Source: SIG78 sp045635745 (GTDB taxonomy: Bacteria > Verrucomicrobiota > Lentisphaeria > Victivallales > Victivallaceae). Taken from it: a DNA stretch of 64,000 bases. The stretch is taken from contig JAZTWG010000008.1 of NCBI GenBank assembly GCA_045635745.1, positions 1 through 64,000 of the forward strand, read 5' to 3'. Both the position numbers and the translations under genes were made by a program. This document shows, one piece after another, positions 39,735 through 48,561 of the stretch. Each line of letters opens with the position of its first letter. The first letter of the stretch is position 1. The notes under the pieces are model-generated. The model was not told the DNA's origin, did not search any database, and worked only from the letters and a program-made list of their open reading frames with translations.

Positions 39735-40937
39735 TTACGCTTCTATGCTGTTGAGTTCCATAATTGCCATAAAAATCGCCAGCACCACGGTCATGACCAC
39801 TAATGCCAACCCCACGATAACCAATGGTTCAAACATGCTCAACAGCCGCTTGATCTGCCGCCGGGTATCTTCTTCCACATGGGCAGCAGCTTTCATAAGC
39901 ATGGCACCGGATGTACCGGATTCCTCCCCTACCCTCAAACGGCTGGCAAGACCTTTGGGCAGATATTGGTTATCTTCGATAGCAGCAGAGAGCTTGAGTC
40001 CGCTTTTTAGTTTATTTTCCAAATCATTGAAACTGTAGCGGATTATCGGATTTTGTATCACCTTGCCGGCAATACGCACCGTTTTGATTATATCCACATG
40101 ATTGCTTATAAGGATTGCCAGCGTACGGACAAATTTCCCCATTTCCACAGAAGTATGCAATGCACCGAAAAGCGGCAGACTCAATATCACCTGTGCCTTG
40201 ATCTCTGCCAGCCGTTCACGCCCCAGCATGTGCGGCAGAGCTATGATCCCGGCGATCACCGCAATCACCAGCGCTATACCGCCATAAACAATGACATTGC
40301 TCATATTCATCAGAAAGATCATGGAGCCGGGCAGATCCCGCCCCATATTTTCAAACTGCGTAACGAACCGCGGCACAAACACCGCAAACATCAGAATCGT
40401 TACCAGTATGGCCACAGCCAGCACCACTATCGGATAAATGGAGCTTGTAACGATAAAATCTTTGAGTTCCCGGCTTTCGGCCATAAAGCGGCGCAATTCT
40501 TCCAATACTTCCGGCAATCTGCCGGTTTCTTCGCCGGTTTCGATCAAATTAGCGTAATATCCGGGAAACAGTGCTCCGTAACTGCGGATGAGTTCCGAAA
40601 ATTTTCTGCCCTCGTGCAAGCCCTGACGCAAAGTCTGGATAAATTCGTGCTGCTCGGCATTGGCGCTGCCTTCGGCAATGATCCCCAGCGCTCTTTCCAG
40701 CGGAATAGCCGAGTTGAGCAATGCCGAAAGCTGTTCGGTCATATCCAGCACATCGATCTTGCTGCGGTGCAAAAAACCGCGTTCGCTCTGTGCCGGATCG
40801 ACTTCCCGGATAAATTTTACCGGCAACAGATTCAACCGCCGGAGCTTCTGTTCTGCTTCGCGCAGATTTTCGGCTTCGACCGTTACCTCTTTTGCCGCTT
40901 CGCCGGGAGCGATGGCTTTGTACAAATATAATGCCAT
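39735..40937 (-). CDS. gspF: Type II secretion inner-membrane platform protein GspF
   Basis: GspF is the polytopic platform protein linking the ATPase to pseudopilus growth. The 400 residues contain two T2SSF domains, each with a cytoplasmic helical bundle followed by TM helices. Visible motifs are LYLYKAIAPGEAAKEVTVEA (start), AIPLERALGIIAEGS, LIETGEETGRLPEVLEELRR, SSIYPIVVLAVAILVTILMF, the second-copy LRVGEESGTSGAMLMKAA and EPLVIVGLALVVMTVVLAIF near the end. It follows gspE by 6 bp. Confidence 0.92.
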   Translation of the reverse strand: MALYLYKAIAPGEAAKEVTVEAENLREAEQKLRRLNLLPVKFIREVDPAQSERGFLHRSKIDVLDMTEQLSALLNSAIPLERALGIIAEGSANAEQHEFIQTLRQGLHEGRKFSELIRSYGALFPGYYANLIETGEETGRLPEVLEELRRFMAESRELKDFIVTSSIYPIVVLAVAILVTILMFAVFVPRFVTQFENMGRDLPGSMIFLMNMSNVIVYGGIALVIAVIAGIIALPHMLGRERLAEIKAQVILSLPLFGALHTSVEMGKFVRTLAILISNHVDIIKTVRIAGKVIQNPIIRYSFNDLENKLKSGLKLSAAIEDNQYLPKGLASRLRVGEESGTSGAMLMKAAAHVEEDTRRQIKRLLSMFEPLVIVGLALVVMTVVLAIFMAIMELNSIEA

Positions 40938-40943
40938 AAAAAA

Positions 40944-42596
40944 TTAACCTTCAGCTGTTGAACGCAGCAGTTCCTCGGCGGTGGTTATACCGGAAGCAAC
41001 CTTTTCTCGACCATCTTCCAACAGCGTTTTCATACCGTTTTTGACCGCTATTTTTTCCAGTACCGAGCTGGGCTGATTGTGACTGATCGCTTCGCGCAAT
41101 TCATCATTCACCCGCAGAAATTCGTAAATACCGGTTCTGCCGCGAAATCCGGTGCCGTTGCAGTTGCGGCAGCGGCCGTTGGGCATAGATTCATCTTTAC
41201 CGGTTCCATTGCATACAGTACACACTTTGCGCACCAGCCGCTGACTCATCACACCGAAAAGCGCCGAGGCCACCAGAAAGCCTTCCACATTCATATCGAT
41301 CAGGCGCGTAACTGCCCCCACAGCATCGTTGGTGTGCAAAGTACTCAAGACCAAATGCCCGGTCAGAGCGGCATTGATGGCAATATCCGCTGTTTCGCGG
41401 TCGCGGATTTCCCCCACCAGAATCACATCCGGGTCCTGTCGAACAATGGAACGCAAGCCGGAAGCAAAATCTACGCCGATCTGACTGTTTACCTGCATCT
41501 GGCACAATCCGGGCATCTGATATTCCACCGGGTCTTCCACGGTAATGATCTTGCGTTTCTGATCGTTGAGCTGATTTATTACACTGTAAAGTGTGGTGGT
41601 CTTACCGGAACCGGTAGGACCCACCACCAGAATCATGCCATGCGGTATCTGGATAAGTTCATTGAAATCATTGAGCATTGTTTGCGACATACCCAGCGCC
41701 CGCAAATCATACGCCACCGAAGCTTTGTTGAGTAAACGCAATACAATACTTTCGCCGGTCAGGATAGGTATGGTGCTTACACGCATATCCAGCTCGATGC
41801 GCCCCAGCTGGAATGTAGTACGCCCGTCCTGCGGCAGCCGGCTTTCGGCAATGTTCAAACCGGAAATAAGTTTTATGCGCGAGGCAATCGCCGGAAAATC
41901 TCTTATGGGTGCGGAAAGTATCTCCGTAAGCACGCCATCGACCCGGCAGCGTACCACCACCCGGTCTTCGCCGGGTTCCACATGTATATCGCTGGCAGAA
42001 AGTTCCACCGCCCGCGAAAATATATCGTTGACCATGCGCACGATCCGGGCCTCGCCGGCCATGGAGCGCAGAGCATCTTCGCTGTCGGCATTGAGTTGCA
42101 GATCTTCTTCGGCATCTTTATAGACGCTGTTTATCAAACGCTCAAGCAAGGTACGCCGGATCAGTATGAATTCCATCTGCTTTTTATACTGACGGGCGAT
42201 AAAGTAGCTGTTCTGCTCCAGTTTATACGGATTGCAGCAATAAACTTTAAGCGTTTTTTCGTCCCATTCGGCTGGAATAATACCGTTTTCGCTCAAATAT
42301 TCGGCGGAAATCCCGGCGTAACGTTCCGGCGAAGTTATCAATTCCTCATCCGGCATTTCAAGGCCGAAACATCCGGTATAGATCTTCAACAGTTCTGCTT
42401 CAGTGCACAATCCTTTTTCCACCATTGCAAAATCTGCAGCAGCGGCATCGCCATTGAGCGAAGTTATAATCGAAGTGTATTCATCAAAGTCGGCCGTCAG
42501 CTTCTGCTGCAGCTTTTTCAGCTTGTCAGCTATATTGTCCAGCTCCCGGCAATACACCATATAATCAGGATTTTCCTGCTGTATATCAGAAGTCAT
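40944..42596 (-). CDS. gspE: Type II secretion ATPase GspE
   Basis: GspE powers pseudopilus assembly. From the ATG at 42596 (4 bp past the gspD stop) it has 550 residues; a frame extending into gspD is rejected. The N-terminal part (T2SSE_N, about 60-160) includes AMVEKGLCTEAELLKIYTGC. The ATPase core has SASDIHVEPGEDRVVVRCRV, Walker A ILVVGPTGSGKTTTLYSVIN, ITVEDPVEYQMPGLCQMQVN, Walker B PDVILVGEIRDRETADIAI and ALTGHLVLSTLHTNDAVGAV. A zinc module CTVCNGTG...CRNCNGTGFRGRTG closes it. Family context and gene order identify it as GspE rather than PilB. Confidence 0.93.
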   Translation of the reverse strand: MTSDIQQENPDYMVYCRELDNIADKLKKLQQKLTADFDEYTSIITSLNGDAAAADFAMVEKGLCTEAELLKIYTGCFGLEMPDEELITSPERYAGISAEYLSENGIIPAEWDEKTLKVYCCNPYKLEQNSYFIARQYKKQMEFILIRRTLLERLINSVYKDAEEDLQLNADSEDALRSMAGEARIVRMVNDIFSRAVELSASDIHVEPGEDRVVVRCRVDGVLTEILSAPIRDFPAIASRIKLISGLNIAESRLPQDGRTTFQLGRIELDMRVSTIPILTGESIVLRLLNKASVAYDLRALGMSQTMLNDFNELIQIPHGMILVVGPTGSGKTTTLYSVINQLNDQKRKIITVEDPVEYQMPGLCQMQVNSQIGVDFASGLRSIVRQDPDVILVGEIRDRETADIAINAALTGHLVLSTLHTNDAVGAVTRLIDMNVEGFLVASALFGVMSQRLVRKVCTVCNGTGKDESMPNGRCRNCNGTGFRGRTGIYEFLRVNDELREAISHNQPSSVLEKIAVKNGMKTLLEDGREKVASGITTAEELLRSTAEG

Positions 42597-42600
42597 AAAA

Positions 42601-45033
42601 TCACTCGCTTTTTTTGTTTTCTGCGGCTTGAGTTTTTCCAGCATCGGCCGCAGCTTTTTTCTTGAGCGCTTCGGCTTCCTTCTCCAGTTTACGGGCAGCT
42701 TTTTCGCGCTTGATGCGTGCTTCGCGTTCCATATCGGTTTTATGAGTTTCAGCGATTTTGCCTTCAAATTTGCTCAACTCTTTCACTGCCTGATTGTACC
42801 GCTTGATCATATCTTCGACTTTGCCTTTTTCATCTACGATATAACCGGTAACCAGCACCAGCATCTCGGTGCGGGATTTGGATTGATCAGTATGTCCGAA
42901 AAGTCTGCCGAGGAAAGGTATATCGGAAATGATCGGTATGCTGTTAAGATCGTCGGAGTGTTTTTCCTGGATCATACCGCCCATGATCATGGTCTTGCCG
43001 TTGCCGATAGTCATAGAAGTTTCGATTTCCCGCTTCTGGATAACCGGCGTATCTTTGGCAGTAGAAATAGTGTTGGTTACCGGTTCGGAAACTTCCTGCT
43101 TGATTTCCAGCGCGATCAGATCGCTGCTGGTCACTTGCGGAGTCATGGTCATGATAATACCGGTTTCGCGGTAATTGTAGGTATTGGTAACCTGTCCGGC
43201 GACCGATTCGGAACTGCTTACCGAGCCGGTGATCAGCGGCACATCGTCGCCGATTTGTATTTTTGCTTCGGTATTGCTGGTCACCAGCAGCTGCGGACTG
43301 GAAATGATCTTGATCTTGTTGCGTTGAGCCAGGGCCCGGATGTAAGCAAATTTTTCATCCGGATTATTGGGGTTGGCAATGTAGAAATTACCGCCCATTT
43401 CGTTGGGTCGCACGCCGGGATTGAGTTTATCAAAATTTGTCCCGATCGAAGTCATTGCAGTACCGCCGGAACCTTTGAAGTTGAATTCCACCCCAAACTC
43501 GTTGCCATCGTTGAGTGCAACTTCCACGATCAACACCTGCAAAAGCACCTGTGCCGGCACTGAATCCAACCGGTTGAGCAGAGCTTTCATCACCCGGTAG
43601 ACACGGGGCGTGGTGCGGATGACCAGGCGGTTGTAAATACCATCGGCAAAAATTCGTACCGGAGTAGTAAATATATTGCTCCTTACAGTAGTTGTAGTGT
43701 TCAAGTCGTTATTGGTTCCGGCACGGCTGAATGCGGCGCTGCCGGTGTTGCCGGCATTGGCAACTTTGGTGGTTTGAGTTGTCAACTGCTGGGTACGGGA
43801 GTTGCCGCTGGAAGTATCGACCGTAAGCGAAGCGCCCTGGGTGGTAAAAATCACCGACAGCGCCTGTGCCAGCTGTTGAGCTTTGCTGTTGGCCACTTTG
43901 TATACATAAACGCGTTCTTCCTCTTCGTTGTCACTGGAATCCAGAGTATTGACCCACTCGCGCACCATATCCACCACTTCCTGCGTTGCGGCCGAAGTCA
44001 CCAGCAGCTGCAGACGATCGATACCGGTAATGTAGACCGATCCGGGTGTTTCGCCGCGAGTATTGGCAGTTGCAGCAGTAAAGCCCAGCACCGGCAGTAC
44101 CTGCGCCAGATCAGCAGCGATTTTGGAAGGCTGAACATTTTCGCAGGGAATCACGGCACGGGGCCAGTTGCGGCGGCCGGGATTATCGATTATTTCAAGA
44201 ATACTCTGCAGTTTGGGTATATTGTCGCTGGAGTCACAAATAACCACCATGGCGGGACGGGAACCTTCTGCCACCGTGCCGCCGACCATCAGAAATGGAC
44301 GCAGCTGTGTCAGCGCTTCGCGGGCGGTGATGTTTTTGAGCATGTGAAAAACTATTTCGCTGTTGCCCACGCCTTTGTTGGCCACCCGCAGACTGCCCTG
44401 CCGGGGAGTTTGCGCAGCAGAAACTATCCGCAACAGCTGGCCATCTTTGTAAGCAGCGGCATTGGCCAACTGCAGCATGCGGTCAAAAGTTTCCCAGAGT
44501 TCCCGGCGGGTCAAGGTGGAGTTTACATTGAGTGTTACCGTAGTCCGCAGATCGCTTCCGGCAACGTAGTTGAATTCCAGAACATCGGCAAATGCCGACA
44601 GCACATCCAGTATGGGTGCCGAAGCAAAACTCATGGAAACTTCCACTTTATCATCGGCATCAAACAGAATAAAATCTTCATAAAAACGGCTTTTTCTGGC
44701 ACCTGGCTCGCCTTTATGAGAGGCTTCGGCAGTTTTTTCAGCCGGAGATTTTTTGTATTTGTCCTCATAGGGAGATTTGGAAAGTTTTTCCGCCTGAGCC
44801 GCCCGTTGGGCTTTTTTAACGGTATCGGTATTTATATCGACTTCATCAGGATGAGTTTTATCGGGCTCTTTGTAACTTTCGGTATTGTTGCGTTCCACAA
44901 AGTCAAATTTTTCATCCGGATCGGAACTTTTTTCTTTTTGCAGATTTTCCAAAGCTTCGCAAGAAGTGAGGAACGGCAGCAGAATCGCAGCAAGCAATAC
45001 TGCAAAACTTGATTGAATGTATCGGTTTTTCAT
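42601..45033 (-). CDS. gspD: Type II secretion outer-membrane secretin GspD (lipoprotein)
   Basis: The secretin forms the outer-membrane pore. The 810 residues start with a lipoprotein signal (FAVLLAAILLPFLTSC, lipobox LTSC at Cys25) and a long charged linker. N domains follow (VSMSFASAPILDVLSAFADV, VFHMLKNITAREALTQLRPF, IPCENVQPSKIAADLAQVLP, VYVYKVANSKAQQLAQALSV). The secretin core at about 520-760 has QVLLQVLIVEVALNDGNEFG, NKIKIISSPQLLVTSNTEAK, IQIGDDVPLITGS and GKTMIMGGMIQEKHSDDLNS, then IPIISDIPFLGRLFG. The C-terminus is a Lys/Ala-rich coiled tail. Being a lipoprotein suggests it needs no separate pilotin to reach the outer membrane. Confidence 0.94.
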   Translation of the reverse strand: MKNRYIQSSFAVLLAAILLPFLTSCEALENLQKEKSSDPDEKFDFVERNNTESYKEPDKTHPDEVDINTDTVKKAQRAAQAEKLSKSPYEDKYKKSPAEKTAEASHKGEPGARKSRFYEDFILFDADDKVEVSMSFASAPILDVLSAFADVLEFNYVAGSDLRTTVTLNVNSTLTRRELWETFDRMLQLANAAAYKDGQLLRIVSAAQTPRQGSLRVANKGVGNSEIVFHMLKNITAREALTQLRPFLMVGGTVAEGSRPAMVVICDSSDNIPKLQSILEIIDNPGRRNWPRAVIPCENVQPSKIAADLAQVLPVLGFTAATANTRGETPGSVYITGIDRLQLLVTSAATQEVVDMVREWVNTLDSSDNEEEERVYVYKVANSKAQQLAQALSVIFTTQGASLTVDTSSGNSRTQQLTTQTTKVANAGNTGSAAFSRAGTNNDLNTTTTVRSNIFTTPVRIFADGIYNRLVIRTTPRVYRVMKALLNRLDSVPAQVLLQVLIVEVALNDGNEFGVEFNFKGSGGTAMTSIGTNFDKLNPGVRPNEMGGNFYIANPNNPDEKFAYIRALAQRNKIKIISSPQLLVTSNTEAKIQIGDDVPLITGSVSSSESVAGQVTNTYNYRETGIIMTMTPQVTSSDLIALEIKQEVSEPVTNTISTAKDTPVIQKREIETSMTIGNGKTMIMGGMIQEKHSDDLNSIPIISDIPFLGRLFGHTDQSKSRTEMLVLVTGYIVDEKGKVEDMIKRYNQAVKELSKFEGKIAETHKTDMEREARIKREKAARKLEKEAEALKKKAAADAGKTQAAENKKSE

Positions 45034-45082
45034 TGATCAGTTAATCCTATATAATTAATTTTACTTGATATACACTTTCACT

Positions 45083-45748
45083 TCAACGTCCGCGGCGGTT
45101 GGTTGAACCGCGCGATGAACTGCTGTTTGAGTTATTCTGCTGCATCATGCGCATCATATTCATCTGCTGACGCTGCTGCATACCGATCGACTGCTGCATT
45201 AAATTGAGCATCTGCTGCATGGGATTGGCATTGTTGCGGCGAACCGTTCCGCGCGAACTGTTGCTTTCCGAAGCTTGTGCCATATCCAAAGTCATACGGC
45301 TGGCACCGCGCATAAGTATTGCCTGATTATTGCTGATTTCCGCTAAAGTATAGCCGTTGGGCAATGTATCACCCACCCGGAAAAACTGCTGCACAGGCAT
45401 ATTTCCCCGGCGGAACCCGCCTTTGGAAGTAATGATCGCCCCCTGGGTTTTGTTGACCTTGTATATACCCACAAGCGTATAAGTTGCCACCCCCCTGCCG
45501 CCGGTGGCCCCACCGACACGCTGCGAGTCAAAGATATTTTTTCTTACAATAACCGAAACGGCTTCTTCGCTGCCGGCAACTTTGAATTTAGCCGGTGCAG
45601 CCGGTGCGACCGGAGCGGCACTCTTGCGAGAGTTTTTCTTTTTGCCCACTTCAAGTTTTACATTTCCGGTGCCGCCAAAAGCGCCCCAAAGCGAAAGCAC
45701 CAGCAGAAAAGCAAGCACTGTATTTACACAAATCAGAAGTTTTTTCAT
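45083..45748 (-). CDS. gspC: GspC-like inner-membrane type II secretion protein
   Basis: GspC links the platform to the secretin. The 221 residues have one N-terminal TM helix (LLICVNTVLAFLLVLSLWGA), an Ala/Pro linker, and an HR-type domain: VIVRKNIFDSQRVGGATG, YTLVGIYKVNKTQGAIITSK, VQQFFRVGDTLPNGYTLAEI, NQAILMRGASRMTLDM. The C-terminus lacks a PDZ domain and instead has a Gln/Met/Asn-rich region (MLNLMQQSIGMQQRQQMNMM). The match to GspC is structural in style; identity is low. It sits between the gspM-like gene (4-base overlap) and gspD. Confidence 0.72.
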   Translation of the reverse strand: MKKLLICVNTVLAFLLVLSLWGAFGGTGNVKLEVGKKKNSRKSAAPVAPAAPAKFKVAGSEEAVSVIVRKNIFDSQRVGGATGGRGVATYTLVGIYKVNKTQGAIITSKGGFRRGNMPVQQFFRVGDTLPNGYTLAEISNNQAILMRGASRMTLDMAQASESNSSRGTVRRNNANPMQQMLNLMQQSIGMQQRQQMNMMRMMQQNNSNSSSSRGSTNRRGR

Positions 45749-46392
45749 TCAGCCTGCCCCTTTTCTCTTTTTTCCGACACCGGGCGCGGTTTTCTCACTG
45801 CTTCCGGCCGTTCATCGTTGGCACAGCGCAGAGTTCCGGAAAAATTAACTCCCATCATGCCGAACATATTGGCGGTACGGCACTCAAAACGCCGCCAGTA
45901 AAGTTTGGGTTCCAACTTATCGACCGCCAACAGAAATTTCATAAGTGTATCAATATCGGTCATTACCGACACATCCACTTCCAGCAGCGACAGATCCTTG
46001 TTGAAATTGCTTTTGCGTACCGTGCTTATATTGTTCAAACGCAGTTCCATATCTTTGGCTGTCTTTTCGATCATGGCACGCAGTTCCACTTCCGGCTCAC
46101 CATTTTTAACCAACGCCCAGGCGCCGTTTAATTTACTGTCGGCAATCGAACTTACAGACTCCAATTCGGCAAGTTCGCCTTTGAGTTTTTCCTGATCCTG
46201 CTGAAGTTTTTTCAATTCGCGTTCCAGCGCGGCCTTACTGCCGCTGCCGGGAAAAATATTGCCCAGACTGCCGCCGAATTGTGAAAGTAAAAACAGCACA
46301 CTTGCCAACAGCCCTGCCACGCAAAATATCCGCTGACCGCGCCGGGATTTCCAAAAAGCTTTGCTCAACATGTTATTATTTGTTCTGCTCAT
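45745..46392 (-). CDS. gspM: GspM/PilO-like type II secretion protein
   Basis: A 215-residue protein with one N-terminal TM (IFCVAGLLASVLFLLSQFGG), a coiled coil (ALERELKKLQQDQEKLKGEL) and a ferredoxin-like periplasmic domain (ELRAMIEKTAKDMELRLNNI, LLEVDVSVMTDIDTLMKFLL, RRFECRTANMFGMMGVNFSG). This is the layout of GspM and PilO. Sequence identity to either is weak, so the symbol rests on architecture and position between the GspL-like and GspC-like genes, overlapping both by 4 bases. It would join GspL and GspC in the inner-membrane platform. Confidence 0.68.
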   Translation of the reverse strand: MSRTNNNMLSKAFWKSRRGQRIFCVAGLLASVLFLLSQFGGSLGNIFPGSGSKAALERELKKLQQDQEKLKGELAELESVSSIADSKLNGAWALVKNGEPEVELRAMIEKTAKDMELRLNNISTVRKSNFNKDLSLLEVDVSVMTDIDTLMKFLLAVDKLEPKLYWRRFECRTANMFGMMGVNFSGTLRCANDERPEAVRKPRPVSEKREKGQAE

Positions 46393-47654
46393 TTTTTCGC
46401 CTTTGCTTTGCTTTTGGTTTTACGCAGCGGCAACGCCGGCGGCTCGATGATCGCAAGTTTGACGTTGGCATTGGTAAAGTTATTCCCCGGATTGATTCGC
46501 TGTGAAGCACTCAAAACCTTGAATCCCGGCAAACGGTTGAAGAACGATACCAGATCGATTTCCGCAGAGGTGGTCTGCAAATTCATATCGATCGTGCCTT
46601 CGTTCCAACGGAAATTATTGACCAATACATCATCCGGCAGCTTGCTTGAAAGATACCCCAGATATCCCAGACACTCCCGGCTGCCCAGCTTGAGTTCTGC
46701 CATACGCTGGGTCTCCTTGAGCTGTTTTTCGCCGGTTTTGACTTTTTTACGCAGATCCTGAACTTTGACCCGCAGATTTTTCACCTGATTGTTCAGCCGG
46801 TTCTGCTCACGGAAAGAACTCATAAAATCTCCGGCGTAGCGGAAAATATTCACCGCCACCAGCAATACGACCAGCAACAACATGACCCGCAACTGGGTAC
46901 GAAATCTGGCAGGACGCAGAAAATCCGGCAAAACGATCACTCCGGAGAGTATAGAATTGCGTACAAAAAGTGATTTTGCCGCATATATTGCCGCCATCAG
47001 CGCTGTGCGGTATTCCATATGCCAGCTGCCGGAACAAAAACGGGAGATAAAATCATCCAATTCAATATTACACGCTTTATTTCCGGCAATCTGCCAGCGG
47101 CCGTTCTGCCAGCAGAAACCTTCTTCCATAAAAGGCAGTTCCACTGCCGCACCTGCCGGCAGATCTTCCGGCAGAGTCAACAGCGGGTTTATCATTACAT
47201 CGGGCTTGTTACGCAAAGGCGCTATCTGATTGCAGATCTTGTGCAGACTGCTTTCCGGAAACACTGCACAGCGCACTTTTACCGTGCCGTTTTCGCTGTT
47301 TTCAGCAACCGGTACAAACTGCAAACGGAAATCTTCGGGTACGCTCATAAGCTGACGAGGCACTTCAAACCGCAGCGCCTCGCGCATAATTTCTGCCGAT
47401 GCCCGCGGCAGAGTACACTCAAAAACTTCGCTGGCATCCGGCTGCAGGGCAAGCACCAGATATGCGGAGTTATTCACCGAGAGTTCTTTAAGCACCACAT
47501 CAGCGGCACGCTGCCACTCAACATGTTCGCTTGAAGCACATTTTATGATTTCAAATTCACCGCGGTTTTTCTGGCGTATCCGAACTCCGAAAACTTTATG
47601 GAGTTTGTGATCCCAGGAAAGAGCCGCGATTTCAGGCGATCCCAGCAAGCTCAT
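46389..47654 (-). CDS. gspL: GspL-like protein (PilM-like cytoplasmic part with PilN-like membrane part)
   Basis: The 421 residues combine an actin-like cytoplasmic domain of PilM/GspL type (LSWDHKLHKVFGVRIRQKNR, VFECTLPRASAEIMREALRF, EVPRQLMSVPEDFRLQFVPV) with one TM helix at about 275-295 (LRVMLLLVVLLVAVNIFRYA). A coiled coil follows (LNNQVKNLRVKVQDLRKKVK), then a PilN-like periplasmic domain (LSSKLPDDVLVNNFRWNEGT and IDLVSFFNRLPGFKVLSASQ). GspL recruits the GspE ATPase. It comes right after the repeat-protein gene (4 bp) and overlaps the gspM-like gene. Confidence 0.75.
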   Translation of the reverse strand: MSLLGSPEIAALSWDHKLHKVFGVRIRQKNRGEFEIIKCASSEHVEWQRAADVVLKELSVNNSAYLVLALQPDASEVFECTLPRASAEIMREALRFEVPRQLMSVPEDFRLQFVPVAENSENGTVKVRCAVFPESSLHKICNQIAPLRNKPDVMINPLLTLPEDLPAGAAVELPFMEEGFCWQNGRWQIAGNKACNIELDDFISRFCSGSWHMEYRTALMAAIYAAKSLFVRNSILSGVIVLPDFLRPARFRTQLRVMLLLVVLLVAVNIFRYAGDFMSSFREQNRLNNQVKNLRVKVQDLRKKVKTGEKQLKETQRMAELKLGSRECLGYLGYLSSKLPDDVLVNNFRWNEGTIDMNLQTTSAEIDLVSFFNRLPGFKVLSASQRINPGNNFTNANVKLAIIEPPALPLRKTKSKAKAKK

Positions 47655-47658
47655 TATC

Positions 47659-48444
47659 TTATCTCCTGCCGCCCCACGGCCCCATCATCCGGCCGCCGCC
47701 CCACGGAAAATTGCCCCGGTTCATCATCATACCATTGCGGGAATTCTGCATCTGCTGTGGCGGAACATATTCATAATTGAGTTCCCGATGGCCGCTCGGC
47801 ATACGCATATTGGCATCGGCAAAAAGTTTCCGCAACTCAGCCCGGGCGGTATCCGGATCGGTCTTCTGCAGTTTTTCAATTTCCTGCATTTTTTCCGGAT
47901 AGCGGCGCTTGAGTTCACCGATCACATAACTTGTGGCGCGTCGGTTGCGGTCGCGCAAAAGTTTGTCATTTGCTGCAGCATTTTCCCCGAAAGCTTTTTT
48001 CAGCAGTGACTGCAATCTGGCTTTTGCTTTTTCGGGATCAGAACTTTTAAGTTTCTCATATTCCGCAAACTCGGCCGGATATTTGGCCTTGAGTTCTTTA
48101 AGCTGTTCTTCAGACGGTTCTGCCGCAGGTGCAAAAGGTCCGCGGCCGCCCATGCCGTTTTCCGACATATTTTTACGCATCAGATCGCGCATCTTGTCGC
48201 GGGCCTTTTCCGGATCGCTTTCGCGCAATTTTTCGATTTCAGCAAACTCTTTGGGATATTTGTTCTTGATCTGTTCCATAAAACCGCCGCCGCGACGCAT
48301 CATGCCGGATCCGCGGCCGCCCCGCCCCCGAAAACGTTCGCGCCCGGAATTGCCGCCGGATTTTTCACCGGAAACAGATTTTTCTGCCGCAACTGTCAGC
48401 GACAGACTGCTGATCATAAACAATACAATAAAGAAGGATCGCAT
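47659..48444 (-). CDS. Secreted protein with three ~40-residue KYPxEFAExEKL repeats, first gene of the T2SS operon
   Basis: A 261-residue protein from the ATG at 48444 (GGGAG upstream; an ATG 8 codons earlier is less likely). A signal peptide (MRSFFIVLFMISSLSLTVAA) is followed by a Gly/Arg-rich segment (GRERFRGRGGRGSGMMRRGG). Then come three helical repeats: IKNKYPKEFAEIEKLRESDP, LKAKYPAEFAEYEKLKSSDP and LKRRYPEKMQEIEKLQKTDP, each followed by an E/D-K/T-A-R helix. A Met/Asn/Gly/Trp-rich tail ends the chain. It has no match I know. Position 4 bp ahead of gspL suggests a periplasmic partner, scaffold or substrate of the secretion system; this is inference. Confidence 0.7.
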   Translation of the reverse strand: MRSFFIVLFMISSLSLTVAAEKSVSGEKSGGNSGRERFRGRGGRGSGMMRRGGGFMEQIKNKYPKEFAEIEKLRESDPEKARDKMRDLMRKNMSENGMGGRGPFAPAAEPSEEQLKELKAKYPAEFAEYEKLKSSDPEKAKARLQSLLKKAFGENAAANDKLLRDRNRRATSYVIGELKRRYPEKMQEIEKLQKTDPDTARAELRKLFADANMRMPSGHRELNYEYVPPQQMQNSRNGMMMNRGNFPWGGGRMMGPWGGRR

Positions 48445-48482
48445 TATTTTCTCCCTGTTAAAAAACATTTTTACATTAAGTT

Positions 48483-48510
48483 AATGTATGCCAGACTTGA
48501 TTTATTGCAA
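48483..48510 (-). promoter_or_regulatory. T2SS operon promoter
   Basis: Minus strand TTGCAA (48505-48510), 16 bp, TACATT (48483-48488), about 40 bp before the repeat-protein gene. It overlaps the ldcA promoter on the other strand. Confidence 0.45.
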
Positions 48511-48524
48511 ATAAAAGTTATATT
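48497..48524 (+). promoter_or_regulatory. ldcA promoter
   Basis: Plus strand TTGATT (48497-48502), 16 bp, TATATT (48519-48524), about 38 bp before the ldcA ATG at 48562. Confidence 0.45.
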
Positions 48525-48561
48525 TTTATATAAAAACAACTGATTTTTTGATTATTTATTT

